A program made the position numbers and the translations under genes. This document shows, piece after piece, positions 55,255-64,000 of a stretch of 64,000 bases of DNA. Under the pieces are notes generated by a model. That model saw nothing but the letters and a program-made list of their open reading frames with translations, searched no databases and was not told the DNA's origin. Origin of the DNA: Arion vulgaris (taxonomy: Eukaryota; Mollusca; Gastropoda; Stylommatophora; Arionidae). The stretch covers positions 69,267,274-69,331,273 of the forward strand of contig CM036758.1 of assembly GCA_020796225.1 (NCBI GenBank), read 5' to 3'. Positions within the stretch are counted from its first letter, which is position 1. Every line of letters starts with the position of its first letter.

Positions 55255-55635
55255 CTTTCCGATCCAGAAGCACTTGAGCTTTCATCTCTTCTGCTCGGTG
55301 CCATGGACATCGTAACTCTTCGGCTCGGTGCCATGGACATCGTAACCCTTCGGCTCGGTGCCATGGACATCGTAACCCTTCGGCTCGGTGCCATGGACAT
55401 CGTAACCCTTCTGCTCCATGCCATGGACATCGTAACCCTTCGGCTCGGTGCCATGGACATCGTAACCCTTCTGCTCCATGCCATGGACAACGTAACCCTT
55501 CGGTTCGGTGCCACGAACACCGTAAATCTGGAGAACCTATGGCTTTTCTGTCAGCCCGCGGAATTTAACCGCACTCACAGGGGGCTTGTCACCCATCGTC
55601 CAACGTGCTATGAACAAACTGGGCAGGCGAGCTAA
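55255..55635 (-). mobile_element. SINE-I copy with eightfold internal repeat
   Basis: tttccgatccagaagcactt at the tail side, then eight 30-bp units, then ccgtaaatctggagaaccta, cggaatttaaccgcactcac (box B complement) and ccaacgtgctatgaacaaac (box A complement). Other copies have about 1.5-2 units, so this element is about 180 bp longer than usual. Confidence 0.85.
55290..55520. repeat. 30-bp repeat, 8 copies, inside SINE-I
   Basis: Unit cttcggctcggtgccatgga plus catcgtaacc. Two variants alternate (cggctcggtg and ctgctccatg) and the last unit is ggttcggtgccacgaacac. The period is ten codons, so frames on both strands stay open. Confidence 0.95.
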
Positions 55636-55825
55636 CACACAGTTAAAAAAATATTGTTCAATTGACCTCATAAACACTGCACAAACAAAATCAATTGAAA
55701 GCGTCTGAAGTCAGGCTTTATATAAATAATAAAAAATAATTGCAAAACATGCACATCTGGATTTAGTACACAAAGAAATCCATATTTAAGAATAAGTGAT
55801 ACCAACTATTTCTACTAGGGTTTAT

Positions 55826-56785
55826 TCACAGCGACTGGTTTATGGTTGAAACCGGAGTAAAGCAAGGCTGTATTCTATCTCCGCTATTGTTTGGAGTGGC
55901 CATTGACTGGGTGATGCGAAAATGTTGCAGGGGCGAAACTGGCATTGATTGGGTAGAAAATAGTCAACTAGAAGATTTGGATTTTGCAAATGATATTGCC
56001 TTGTTAAGTAGAAACAACCAAGATATGCAAAGAAAAACAGACAACTTGTCATCTATAGCATCAAAAGTTGGACTGCAGATAAGCTATGAAAAAACAAATA
56101 TAATGAAGACACATATGGCAAGTAATGCAGATATCACACTGGAATCTAAAATGATAAAAATAACAGAGCAGTTCACCTATTTAGGTAGCAATTTTGATTG
56201 CACAGGAAATGTTAAAAAGAAATTATGATACGAATTGGCAAAGCAACATCACCTTTTAAAAGTCTAAATAAAATATGGAACTGCAAGTTATATAGTATTA
56301 AAACTAAATTACGAATTTTCAATTCAAATGTTGTATCAATCCTAACATATGCCAGCGAGAGTTGGAAAATGACTGAAGATATAGGAAGCAAGTTGAATGC
56401 ATTTGAAAATAGATGTCTGCGAAAAATAATGAATATAAAATGGAACGAATTCAGGAGAAGTGATAAAATCAGAGACATGTCTGGTCAACCACTAGTGACA
56501 ACTGTTATAAGAAAGAGATGATGGAGATATGTTGGGCACACCTTGAGGAGAAATGATCAACGAATATCAAAGCAGGCATTGAAGTGGGATGCAAAGGGTT
56601 CAAGAAGAGAGGTCGACCTAAGGAGACCCTGAAGCGAACTTTGCTGAGAGAGGCAGGAAATATCGGTCTCAGTTCCATGGAGGAGATTGAGCGAGTTGCC
56701 CAGGATAGAGCGGTATGGAGAAATTACTTGCAGGCCCTATGTAACGTATAACGGTACGAGAGGAATTATTATATTATTATTAATC
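55826..56785 (+). pseudogene. LINE-1 copy 4, 5'-truncated, RT motif mutated
   Basis: Starts inside the RT domain (cacagcgactggtttatgg) and runs to the TTA-rich tail. Reads ETGVKQGCILSPLLFGVAID, then LEDLDFANDIALLS. Motif C is FAND instead of FADD, losing one catalytic aspartate. Later QFTYLGSNFDCTGN, SWKMTEDIGSKLNAFENRCL, and RGRPKETLKRTLLREAG after a one-base deletion near 56605. Very close to the 12.4-kb copy. Confidence 0.85.
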
Positions 56786-57249
56786 TTATATTACTGCATT
56801 GTAGGTTAGTTGACAATAGATTAAACCACAGCCAACTATAAACTCATACGGCCAGCGGACTCAGGTAAGTATTCTAGGAAATCAGACCACAACCGTCACG
56901 TGACCTCGAATTCCAGTATTGTTGTATATAGGCGAATTCATTTTAGAATCAACACAGCGTGCTACAAGGTTATATTATGTAACAAGTTAATTTTAACAGC
57001 AAGGAATATCAATATTATTAATATTTGTCATCAATAAATAACCATAGACTCATAGAAATGAGTAAAATGGCGAAAAAACTTGCAGTGTTCTATCACAAAT
57101 ATAGAAAACCAGCCCTCAATTCAAAACTAGGTAATGGTTTCTTCTGTCAGTTATGCAGCCATTAAACAAATCTAACTGATGATTTGCGTAGAGGAGAGAG
57201 TAGAATGTCAATATATTAAATATATCTATATATATATAAGAGTTTGTTG
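56786..57249. other. No gene; weak repeat J
   Basis: About 56880-57050 resembles 28080-28350 (see there). A TA run precedes SINE-A. Confidence 0.4.
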
Positions 57250-57510
57250 TTCTTCTTCTTCGAGCGCTCCATATCGACCAGTTGTTAAACATACCACTCT
57301 GTGTGATTTGTATGTGATCTGAGCCCAAGAACGATAGTACGTTGTTCCAGTTATGCACCTTCAAGTAGGCCAGCCACATCCGATTTCTGCGACGCTGTTG
57401 ATTTACTAGGTAGATTCCAAGGCCCCTACATGAGTCGTCTCTTACGACATGCCTTGTAGGTCGCAGCGTTGCTATTCTTTGCAACCCTTGATAGCCCCGG
57501 CAACACAAGG
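57250..57510 (-). mobile_element. SINE-A copy 11 (minus)
   Basis: Reversed tail ttcttcttcttcgagcgctc, cacatccgatttctgcgacg, ctcttacgacatgccttgta, reversed 5' end atagccccggcaacacaagg. Confidence 0.8.
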
Positions 57511-58329
57511 ACATTGATGAAACGAGTGCAAATGATGATTTGCGTCGTTGCAAATAAATGACATATATATAAGTTTGTTAAAACAAGTATGACTGGTTAC
57601 AAGTATGACTGGTTACAAAAATGACTTAAGTCAACTTTGCAACGTTGTTGTGCTAGGGTTGTCATATTTTGATCTTTCAAAATGAGGACACTTCTCTATG
57701 GGTGCCATATTTTGATTGTCTGAAATGATGATACTGTCTTACTGTACATTAGCTATACCATCTTACCGTTAACTAGAACATGATAAAATAGTTAAACAAC
57801 TCCTACACATCCACACTTTGAATTCAAGTAATATGTACACACATTAAAGAAATCTAGACGTGTGTTGGGTCTGCTACACACCAATGCTACCTGTTTACAT
57901 TGTAGCCGTCATTGATGCTAAATTCGCTCTAATTAATAACAATTATCAATATAAAAGTACAACACTAATATCCGCTTAGGGAAAGACAACAAGACTGCAC
58001 GTTTCTGCAGCCAACAACGACACGTTAGTGTGTAATGTGATAACACATATGCGTCTGATGTGATAGGATGTAATCGTTACTTGATTTATTTTTAAAGTTA
58101 CCCTAGCGTGAACTGCGTGTTGAAGGAAGGGACATCTCGTATTATCAAAGGCGCACCGACGAGCACATCACAAATTAGGTCACTGGTGCAACAGACGTTA
58201 AATTTCCCATTCTATTGTAGATATGTTTTCTCGGTTTGCATTTGAAAAATATGACGGAGTATTTTTTTCTGTGTTACATCAGGGCGTGTTGACAATACAA
58301 CCTTTCAAAATAGTGGAGGTCTAGCGACA
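57511..58329. other. No gene recognised
   Basis: Contains a short direct repeat (tatgactggttacaa, 57590-57620) and two similar segments tcatattttgatctttc and ccatattttgattgtct (about 57661, 57704). Nothing else is supported. Confidence 0.5.
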
Positions 58330-58868
58330 AGCATAAGTAATTTGACAATGGAGGTACGGGCGGTTACACATCAGGTGACGTGGTTGGCATCTTATAATTA
58401 CTCTTGTGTTTTCATACTCATTGAGTGACTCAATGAGTATGATTTGTAAAGTCGAAACAGGAATGGTTCGACGAAACTGGGTGGAGATACTGGTACAGAC
58501 CAGGATTAGAGAAATCACCATTTTCTGCCATGGACACGTAGGAGTTCGGGGTAATGAACGTGATGATAGATTTGTTTGCATGGCTATGATATCAGAGGGA
58601 GTTGCAATGGACGGAAATGACATTCTTAACGCATTGAGACTTTCCGTACAGCGAAGTTTCAGAGTTGCAAATCGTTGTCGTTAACCAGATTGTGAGAGAC
58701 GGATGTCAATATCGGTACAGCCCGAAATGAAGGACATACCAAATATGCAAAAGTATTGATTAATCACCATCGAACGGGTGTGTTGGGCTGCTGCACGCTT
58801 ATGGATTTGTTGAGGTGGCGAGCGATCAGATCACCTATGGACATATCCAGTGATATGATGGTTAGTCA
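58330..58868 (+). pseudogene. LINE-4 RNase H fragment
   Basis: Plus reads SNLTMEVRAVTHQVTWLASY (second acidic motif, MEVxAV), then SDSMSMICKVETGMVRRNW in another frame (third motif, SDSxSM), then CHGHVGVRGNERDDRFVCMA (last motif, with ERDD for ERAD) and SEGVAMDGNDILNALRLSVQ. The frame break coincides with a 29-bp palindrome at 58413-58441. The tail (ttaatcaccatcgaacgggt; cacctatggacatatccag) matches 20770-21115 and ends against hAT-G. Confidence 0.7.
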
Positions 58869-59156
58869 CAGGGCCATGTCGTGCTATGATACAGAGAGGA
58901 GGTCGTATCAGGCGGCGGCATAAGCAGCAAAAACCAAATACAATTTGTACCATTCAATAATTTAAAATCTTTACGCAACGCTTTTCTGTATTGGTCTATA
59001 TTATTCCGATACTGATGTATACGATTTAGTATTCGTACATTGGAAAGAATTTTTTTTTTTTAAATCACAATCGAAGGTTATTTTAAAGAAAAATCATTTA
59101 ATGGGCGGCATTTCGAAGACTTGCATCATACTGAGAACATATACCGCACGGTCCTG
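58869..59156 (+). mobile_element. hAT-G MITE copy 3
   Basis: 288 bp with the best-preserved ends, cagggccatgtcgtgc and the complement of caggaccgtgcggtat. Flanks gttagtca (58861-58868) and gctagtcc (59157-59164) match at 6 of 8, consistent with an old hAT 8-bp duplication. Confidence 0.8.
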
Positions 59157-59454
59157 GCTAGTCCTCATATAAACGATAACCAGTTAAAATAAAAATTCAC
59201 TTTCTGTGGAAAATCTAGTCTGTTTTATTATTATGATTGTATTCCTCTGGTACAGTTAAACATTGCACAAGGCATGCAAACAATTTCTACAAAGTAATAG
59301 AAAACAAACGAAGCAGTAAAGAACTGTACAAAGTTATGTAATATAAAGACATGAGAACTATCACAAAAACTAACTGAATTATTTGATACAAGTGATACCT
59401 TCCATGAGAACATGTATTTTCCAGTGGCTACTATGGTTGTGAATCATGGACCAT

Positions 59455-59735
59455 TACACAATCAACAAGAACGAAAATACCGTCCTTCGAAACTAAATGC
59501 TACAGAAAGATTCTACGAATACCATGGACAGAAAAAGAAAGAACACTGATGTCCTGAAAGAACTAAATGTTAACAGACAATTGACTGATAAACAATATAC
59601 TATACCGAAAAATTAGATACTTTTTCCACATCAAGCGTCTTGAAAAACGACAAAAACTTGAAAAACTCTTAGAAAAGATGTTGAGTGCAAGACACCACGC
59701 TTACAAATAAATACCAACACATTATATAGTTATAT
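59455..59735 (+). pseudogene. LINE ORF2 C-terminal fragment
   Basis: Plus reads TKIPSFETKCYRKILRIPWT then EKERT, the block FExxCYRRILRIPWT of LINE ORF2. It continues DVLKELNVNRQLTDKQ and, shifted, RKIRYFFHIKRLEKRQKLEK. Confidence 0.65.
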
Positions 59736-60104
59736 ATAAGACTAGTTATTACAGACAAGATAATACCACTCTAGTAGGTCATATGATCTTAATTTTACTC
59801 CTAAAGGCTGATATTTTGGTTAGATTTGATATATTTAATGATAAAGATATATTTGTAAATATAAAATGTCACTCGGTAGCAATATTAAATGTTTCGAATA
59901 ATTGTTTCACACATGATGTGTGTAAAAAATAGCCGCCGGCATGTGTGAAAGTACAGATTAAAGAAGCAAATAACTTTTCTGACAACTGGTTTGAGGGCTG
60001 TGAGAGTTCTCATATATAAATACAGCAGAAATATAACTACTAAGTTGTTGTATATTGTTGTTCTCGTACTTTGTAAATCTACATTACTGTTTGTACATGT
60101 TTAG
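59736..60104. other. No feature recognised
   Basis: AT-rich, no supported signal. Confidence 0.5.
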
Positions 60105-61255
60105 TAGTTATTGGTTACTAAACTGACAACCTCGCAGACCCATAGGTGCTCAGTCTTCCCCAACAGAGATAGAAGGGTATGCATACTGATTAAACGATAT
60201 TGTTTAATTAGTGGTTCGCTGATTAAACACACCGTTCACTCTGCCTCTCAGGCATCCAGTTCTACTTGTACAACGGGTAACTCCAAACTGCTTAAATCGC
60301 TTGATCGATTCAACATTTATTTTCGTGTCCTAATCCAACAGACAGTCGCGAAGAGACCGAAGAAAATCCCCCTTAAACATCTTCAACTCCCCAATAATCG
60401 ATGCTGTTGATGCAAGCCTGTCCGCTCTCTCATTACCGTAAACACCCGCATGCCCAGGACAGTATATCCACGTAAGCCTCTGGAGGTTAGAAACTTCTAT
60501 AGACGACATCCACTCATACCGAAACCTGCCCTTCTGGAGCTTGTGAAGCATCGACTGAGAGTCAGATACAACAACTGCCCCAGTAAATGAAGTCCCAGAG
60601 ATCCAATGGAGGGCAGAAGAAACGGTCTCCACCTCCATCCTCATACTAGAAGTAAATGTCCCGTACGCTCCACTTCGCTCTGCAACAACCCTTCTATTCG
60701 CATTATCCACGAAACACCAACCTGACTTTTCACCACGATGAACCGACCCATCGGTATATACAACTCGCCCGAGTGGTTACCGGGGTCCAAATTTGGGGTG
60801 TAAAGAATAGAACCACTGTTACCTGCCATGCATGTCGTAAGAGGCGACTAAGGAGGTTTGGCTGAAATCGGATGCATGTGTCCTAAACGTGTAGAAGTCT
60901 ATGCGTTTAGGGGCCTACCAAACCAATGTGCAACGTATGCACGTTCTTGGCAAAGTTCAAACATATCACAAAGAGTGATTAAAATTGGTTGTAAAGAACG
61001 AACGCAAAGAAGAAGAAGAAGAAGAGGTATATACAACAGCATCATCATCATTTGCATTAACTACGAGATCAGCCTTCATGTTGCCCCAATCTCTACATTT
61101 TCTTGCAAGATTCTACATTCTTCACGTGTGTATTGCTATATAGTTTTCCTGCAAGACTTTCCTTATATCTATATTTATTTCCCAGCTTTACCATGTCGTG
61201 TTCTAAGCCTCGCTTTATTATTACATTCCAGCGATGACTTCCTCTTTCTTACATT
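60105..61255 (-). pseudogene. LINE-4 with well-preserved RNase H domain, split by SINE-C
   Basis: Minus, from 61080: MKADLVVNANDDDAVVYT, interrupted at 61026-60765, then VVYTDGSVHRGEKSGWCF, RMEVETVSSALHWI, AVVVSDSQSMLHKLQKG, LTWIYCPGHAGVYGNERADR and a stop near 60330. All expected RNase H residues are there: Asp in TDGS, Glu in MEVET, Asp in SDSQ, His in PGHAG and Asp in NERAD. Below 60330 the Cys/His tail seen at 35825-35962 is present but frameshifted. Upstream of 61100 the sequence decays; SINE-A at 61264 ends it. Confidence 0.8.
60765..61025 (+). mobile_element. SINE-C copy 2
   Basis: Head gcccgagtggttaccggggt, ccaaatttggggtgtaaaga, core catgcatgtcgtaagaggcg and gaaatcggatgcatgtgtcc, tail gaagaagaagaagaaga. 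ggtatatacaac at 60753-60764 and 61026-61037 is a perfect 12-bp target-site duplication. Confidence 0.92.
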
Positions 61256-61263
61256 GATAATGA

Positions 61264-61528
61264 CCCGCCCTTGTGTTGCGGGGGGCGCTCATGGTACGCA
61301 AAGAATAGTATAACTGCGCCCTGCAAGGCATGTCGTAAGAGACGACTGATGTAGGGCCTAGGAAAGCTACCCTAGTAAATAAAAAGTATCGCAAAAATCG
61401 GGTGTGATGGCCTACTTGTAGGCGCATAACTGGCACAACGTACAATCGCTCTTAGGCTCAGCCCACATACAAATCACAAAGAGTTGTTAACAAGTGATCA
61501 ATATGGAGTGTGTGATAAAGAAGAAGAA
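61264..61528 (+). mobile_element. SINE-A copy 12
   Basis: cgcccttgtgttgcgggggg, caaggcatgtcgtaagagac, aaatcgggtgtgatggccta, tail aaagaagaagaag. gataatga at 61256-61263 and 61529-61536 is an 8-bp target-site duplication. Confidence 0.88.
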
Positions 61529-61536
61529 GATAATGA

Positions 61537-62014
61537 TTGAAACCAGTAATAGATAATCATTAAAGAAATCAACAATTCTCCAATACACAATTTTGAGAAT
61601 CCATGAGACAAAACAAGTTGTAAATGTTTCCAGAATTAGTGTAACCCTTGAGATTCAAATACCCAACTCAGTGGATGCTCAGCGTTCGGTTTTGTGAAAC
61701 ATGGCCACTTCAGAATGTCAAGACGCTGAGAAAATGAGTTTTAAAATGTACCAGAAGTTTATATATATTTATAAACTTAAAATTTATCATCAGATCGAAA
61801 ATGTCGTTAATGGAAAATGAATGTACACGCTAACACTCGAGCACTGTCGCCCATTCTTCGTTGTTCGCTCTACATCAAACAATTATTAAATCACTTTTTT
61901 TCTATTCTGTATATGATTTGCTGTTACAGTCATGAATATCTTGTGTCAATTAGGCCACATTCAGACCCGTAGGCCAGAACACCAGGGTTCTGCATGTTTT
62001 CTAAAAACAAAGGG
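61537..62014. other. No feature recognised
   Basis: No supported coding signal. ttcgttgttcgctctacat and ccgtaggccagaacacc (61857-61985) faintly resemble a reversed SINE-C/A tail and core, too weak to annotate. Confidence 0.45.
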
Positions 62015-62215
62015 TCCAAAAGCGAAGGATTGACTTCATTGCACTGGGTTTCCACATATATCCCCGTCCCTGTCGGCAGAGATGGCAGACAGGGCTATAT
62101 ATATAGAGGGACTTCATGAAAAATCTACACATTTCTTTCGGTCCGTATTTGTAACCAGAAACTTCAGTATGACAAGCACACGACTTAACCACTGCGCCAT
62201 TGAGACATCCGATGT
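62015..62215 (-). mobile_element. SINE-D copy
   Basis: attgacttcattgcactggg, tccccgtccctgtcggcaga, atttgtaaccagaaacttca (decayed box B complement), cttaaccactgcgccattga (box A region). The middle is replaced by a short TA run. Confidence 0.7.
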
Positions 62216-62290
62216 TTTCTATTTGGGTTTGCCTCTCTAAGAAGGACCAGGATAAAAACGTACCTAAATAAGTCCATCCCATTAGGCATT

Positions 62291-63019
62291 AGGCACTTGC
62301 AGAACAGGCTGGTCTCCAGATTAATTCTACCAAGACCAAAAGTATGGACCTCACAAACTCGACAGACAACATCGTAATAAATGGCCAAATACTGGAGAAA
62401 GTTGAACATTTTACATATTTGGGTAGTAAAGTGTCAAACAACGGAGACACGATGAAAGAAATAAACTCTCGTATTGCTATAGCAGCTAGTGCCTTCACTA
62501 AATTAACGAATATCTGGCAATCTCAAGACCTTAGTATATGCACAAAAGTTAAATTATTTAGGTCATGTGTGATTCCTGTACTGACCTACGGTTGTGAAAG
62601 TTGGAAATCAACAAACAAAATTGATAAGAAACTGGACAGCTTTGAGAATAAATGTCTCCGAAAATTATTAAAAGTCAAATGGAGTTGATTTCGTTTCTAA
62701 CAACACAGTGAGAGATAGAACACACCAACAACCCGTATCAAATATTATAAGGAAACGAAGGTGGAAATATTTAGGTCATGTTCTTAGATCAAACGAAAAG
62801 AGACTAAATCGACAAGTCCTTGTGTGGTCACCAGTTGGGAAAAGAAAACGTGGAAGACCAAAGACCACTCTTCGAAGAAGAATCCAACAAGAAAGTAAAC
62901 TATTGGGATGTAAAACCATACAAGATCTCCAACTGCTAGCAAAGAACCGTATCACATGGAGATCTAAAACCTCTGCCCTATGTGCCGCCTTTGTCACGAA
63001 AGGAACAATATAACTAACT
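62291..63019 (+). pseudogene. LINE-8, 5'-truncated RTE-like copy with clean duplication
   Basis: Reads LAEQAGLQINSTKTKSMDLT, then HFTYLGSKVSNNGDTMKEIN, VIPVLTYGCESWKSTNKIDK, and FENKCLRKLLKVKWS before a TGA at 62686. A shift follows, then RRWKYLGHVLRSNEKRLNRQ, GKRKRGRPKTTLRRRIQQES and the end CAAFVTKGTI, stop. The tail is ataactaacta. attaggcatt at 62281-62290 and 63020-63029 is a 10-bp target-site duplication. With only one stop and one shift it is among the younger LINE fragments here. Confidence 0.88.
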
Positions 63020-63313
63020 ATTAGGCATTCTAGAGCACCGGTAACATTAGACCTCACGGTAAAAGTATCCAGGTCTATAAACTTGGGACGAGGGGTTGGC
63101 TTGTGTGTTGTAAGGGTCATCAGCAAGATACTAATTTTCAATTCCCGCCTATTCTAAGAGAGATTATCCGACCCCAGCTCTATTGGATACATAGATATGA
63201 GCAACACAACATGTGGACCCGCGCACTGTAGCAACATTTACGAAGGCGTTGCGTACATCATGAAAATAATGATATAGAGGGAAAAGGAGTAGAGATATAT
63301 AGCAAAATACGTA

Positions 63314-63845
63314 ATTTTACAGGTAATTCTACATCTTACATATAATTTTACAGGTAATTCTACATCTTACATATAATTTTACAGGTAATTCTACATCTTA
63401 CATATAATTTTACAGGTAATTCTACATCTTACATATAATTTTACAGGTAATTCTACATCTTACATATAATTTTACAGGTAATTCTACATCTTACATATAA
63501 TTTTACAGGTAATTCTACATCTTACATATAATTTTACAGGTAATTCTACATCTTACATATAATTTTACAGGTAATTCTACATCTTACATATAATTTTACA
63601 GGTAATTCTACATCTTACATATAATTTTACAGGTAATTCTACATCTTACATATAATTTTACAGGTAATTCTACATCTTACATATAATTTTACAGGTAATT
63701 CTACATCTTACATATAATTTTACAGGTAATTCTACATCTTACATATAATTTTACAGGTAATTCTACATCTTACATATAATTTTACAGGTAATTCTACATC
63801 TTACATGTAATTTTACAGGTAATTCTACATCTTACATATAATTTT
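63314..63845. repeat. 31-bp array, ~17 copies, with adjacent splice-like motifs
   Basis: Unit attttacaggtaattctaca plus tcttacatata. Copies are identical except one (acatgtaa near 63806). Each unit contains TTTTACAG directly followed by GTAATT, i.e. a 3' and a 5' splice-site-like sequence back to back on plus. Confidence 0.97.
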
Positions 63846-64000
63846 CTGATCTCATTGCTTATCTCTCCAACTTCTATTTTATTCTCTTATTTGGATTTTG
63901 TATGCCTTTGGTTAAAGAAAGAGTCTCAATTTTCGCATCCTGTAATTCCATTTTAGAGATAATTTCTGAAGGAAATTTATTTTTACCAAACATTGCATTC

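Noticed and set aside
57116..57553. 145-codon minus frame
   Set aside because: Overlaps SINE-A copy 11 and its flanks; no domain.
63314..63845. CRISPR-like look of the 31-bp array (also the 29-bp array at 31188-32420)
   Set aside because: Units are directly contiguous with no unique spacers, and the surroundings are animal transposons. These are minisatellites.
1..64000. Bacterial or viral operon, toxin or defence system
   Set aside because: No long frames, ribosome binding sites or operon spacing. All coding remnants belong to eukaryotic retrotransposons or are unassigned.

Overview
This is a non-coding, repeat-saturated stretch of an animal nuclear genome. It is AT-rich. No open frame longer than about 240 codons exists, and the longest ones lie inside tandem arrays. 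I found no host gene that I can name. The non-LTR retrotransposon fragments, tRNA-derived SINEs, hAT- and piggyBac-type MITEs and very many minisatellites suggest an invertebrate with a large genome. A mollusc or other lophotrochozoan is my guess; this is inference only, because no host gene was available to test it.

Layout. 0-1.2 kb: LINE scrap and nested SINEs. 1.2-7.3 kb: a 6.1-kb satellite of about 47-bp units with a higher-order duplication. 7.3-12.2 kb: a piggyBac-like MITE in degenerate AT-rich repeats, then 27-bp and 43-bp arrays. 12.3-15.7 kb: a full-length but decayed RTE-like LINE (LINE-1) inside a SINE. 16-24 kb: SINEs, LINE pieces, a hAT MITE and a foldback element. 24.3-26 kb: a LINE whose coding segment has become an array of about 18 units. 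26-34.5 kb: LINE-2 and LINE-3 fragments, a trinucleotide array, a 40-bp array grown from a SINE head and a 29-bp array. 34.5-41 kb: SINEs, a locally repeated unit, a LINE inserted in a SINE, and a possible Cys-rich exon. 41-52 kb: a polypurine tract, hAT MITEs and six arrays. 52-58 kb: SINEs, a LINE with eight in-frame 51-bp repeats, and a second LINE-1. 58-64 kb: RNase H LINE remnants, a LINE with clean target-site duplications and a 31-bp array.

Family labels are mine. SINE-A (about 265 bp, GAA-rich tail) and SINE-C are sister families. SINE-B, -D, -E, -F and -I have tRNA-like heads. hAT-G and hAT-H are MITEs with 8-bp target-site duplications. LINE-1 is RTE-like with a TTA-rich tail. LINE-2, -3, -6, -7 and -8 are known only from ORF2 C-terminal domains. 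LINE-4 carries RNase H. LINE-5 carries a Cys/His tail.

Two themes link the window. First, insertions are deeply nested, and target-site duplications let many events be ordered. Second, short segments inside transposons have repeatedly expanded into tandem arrays: SINE-A 11 bp, SINE-I 30 bp, SINE-C 40 bp, the foldback element 36 bp, LINE-3 21 bp, LINE-6 57 bp and LINE-7 51 bp. Clusters of small deletions inside several arrays look like either true decay or unpolished long-read consensus.
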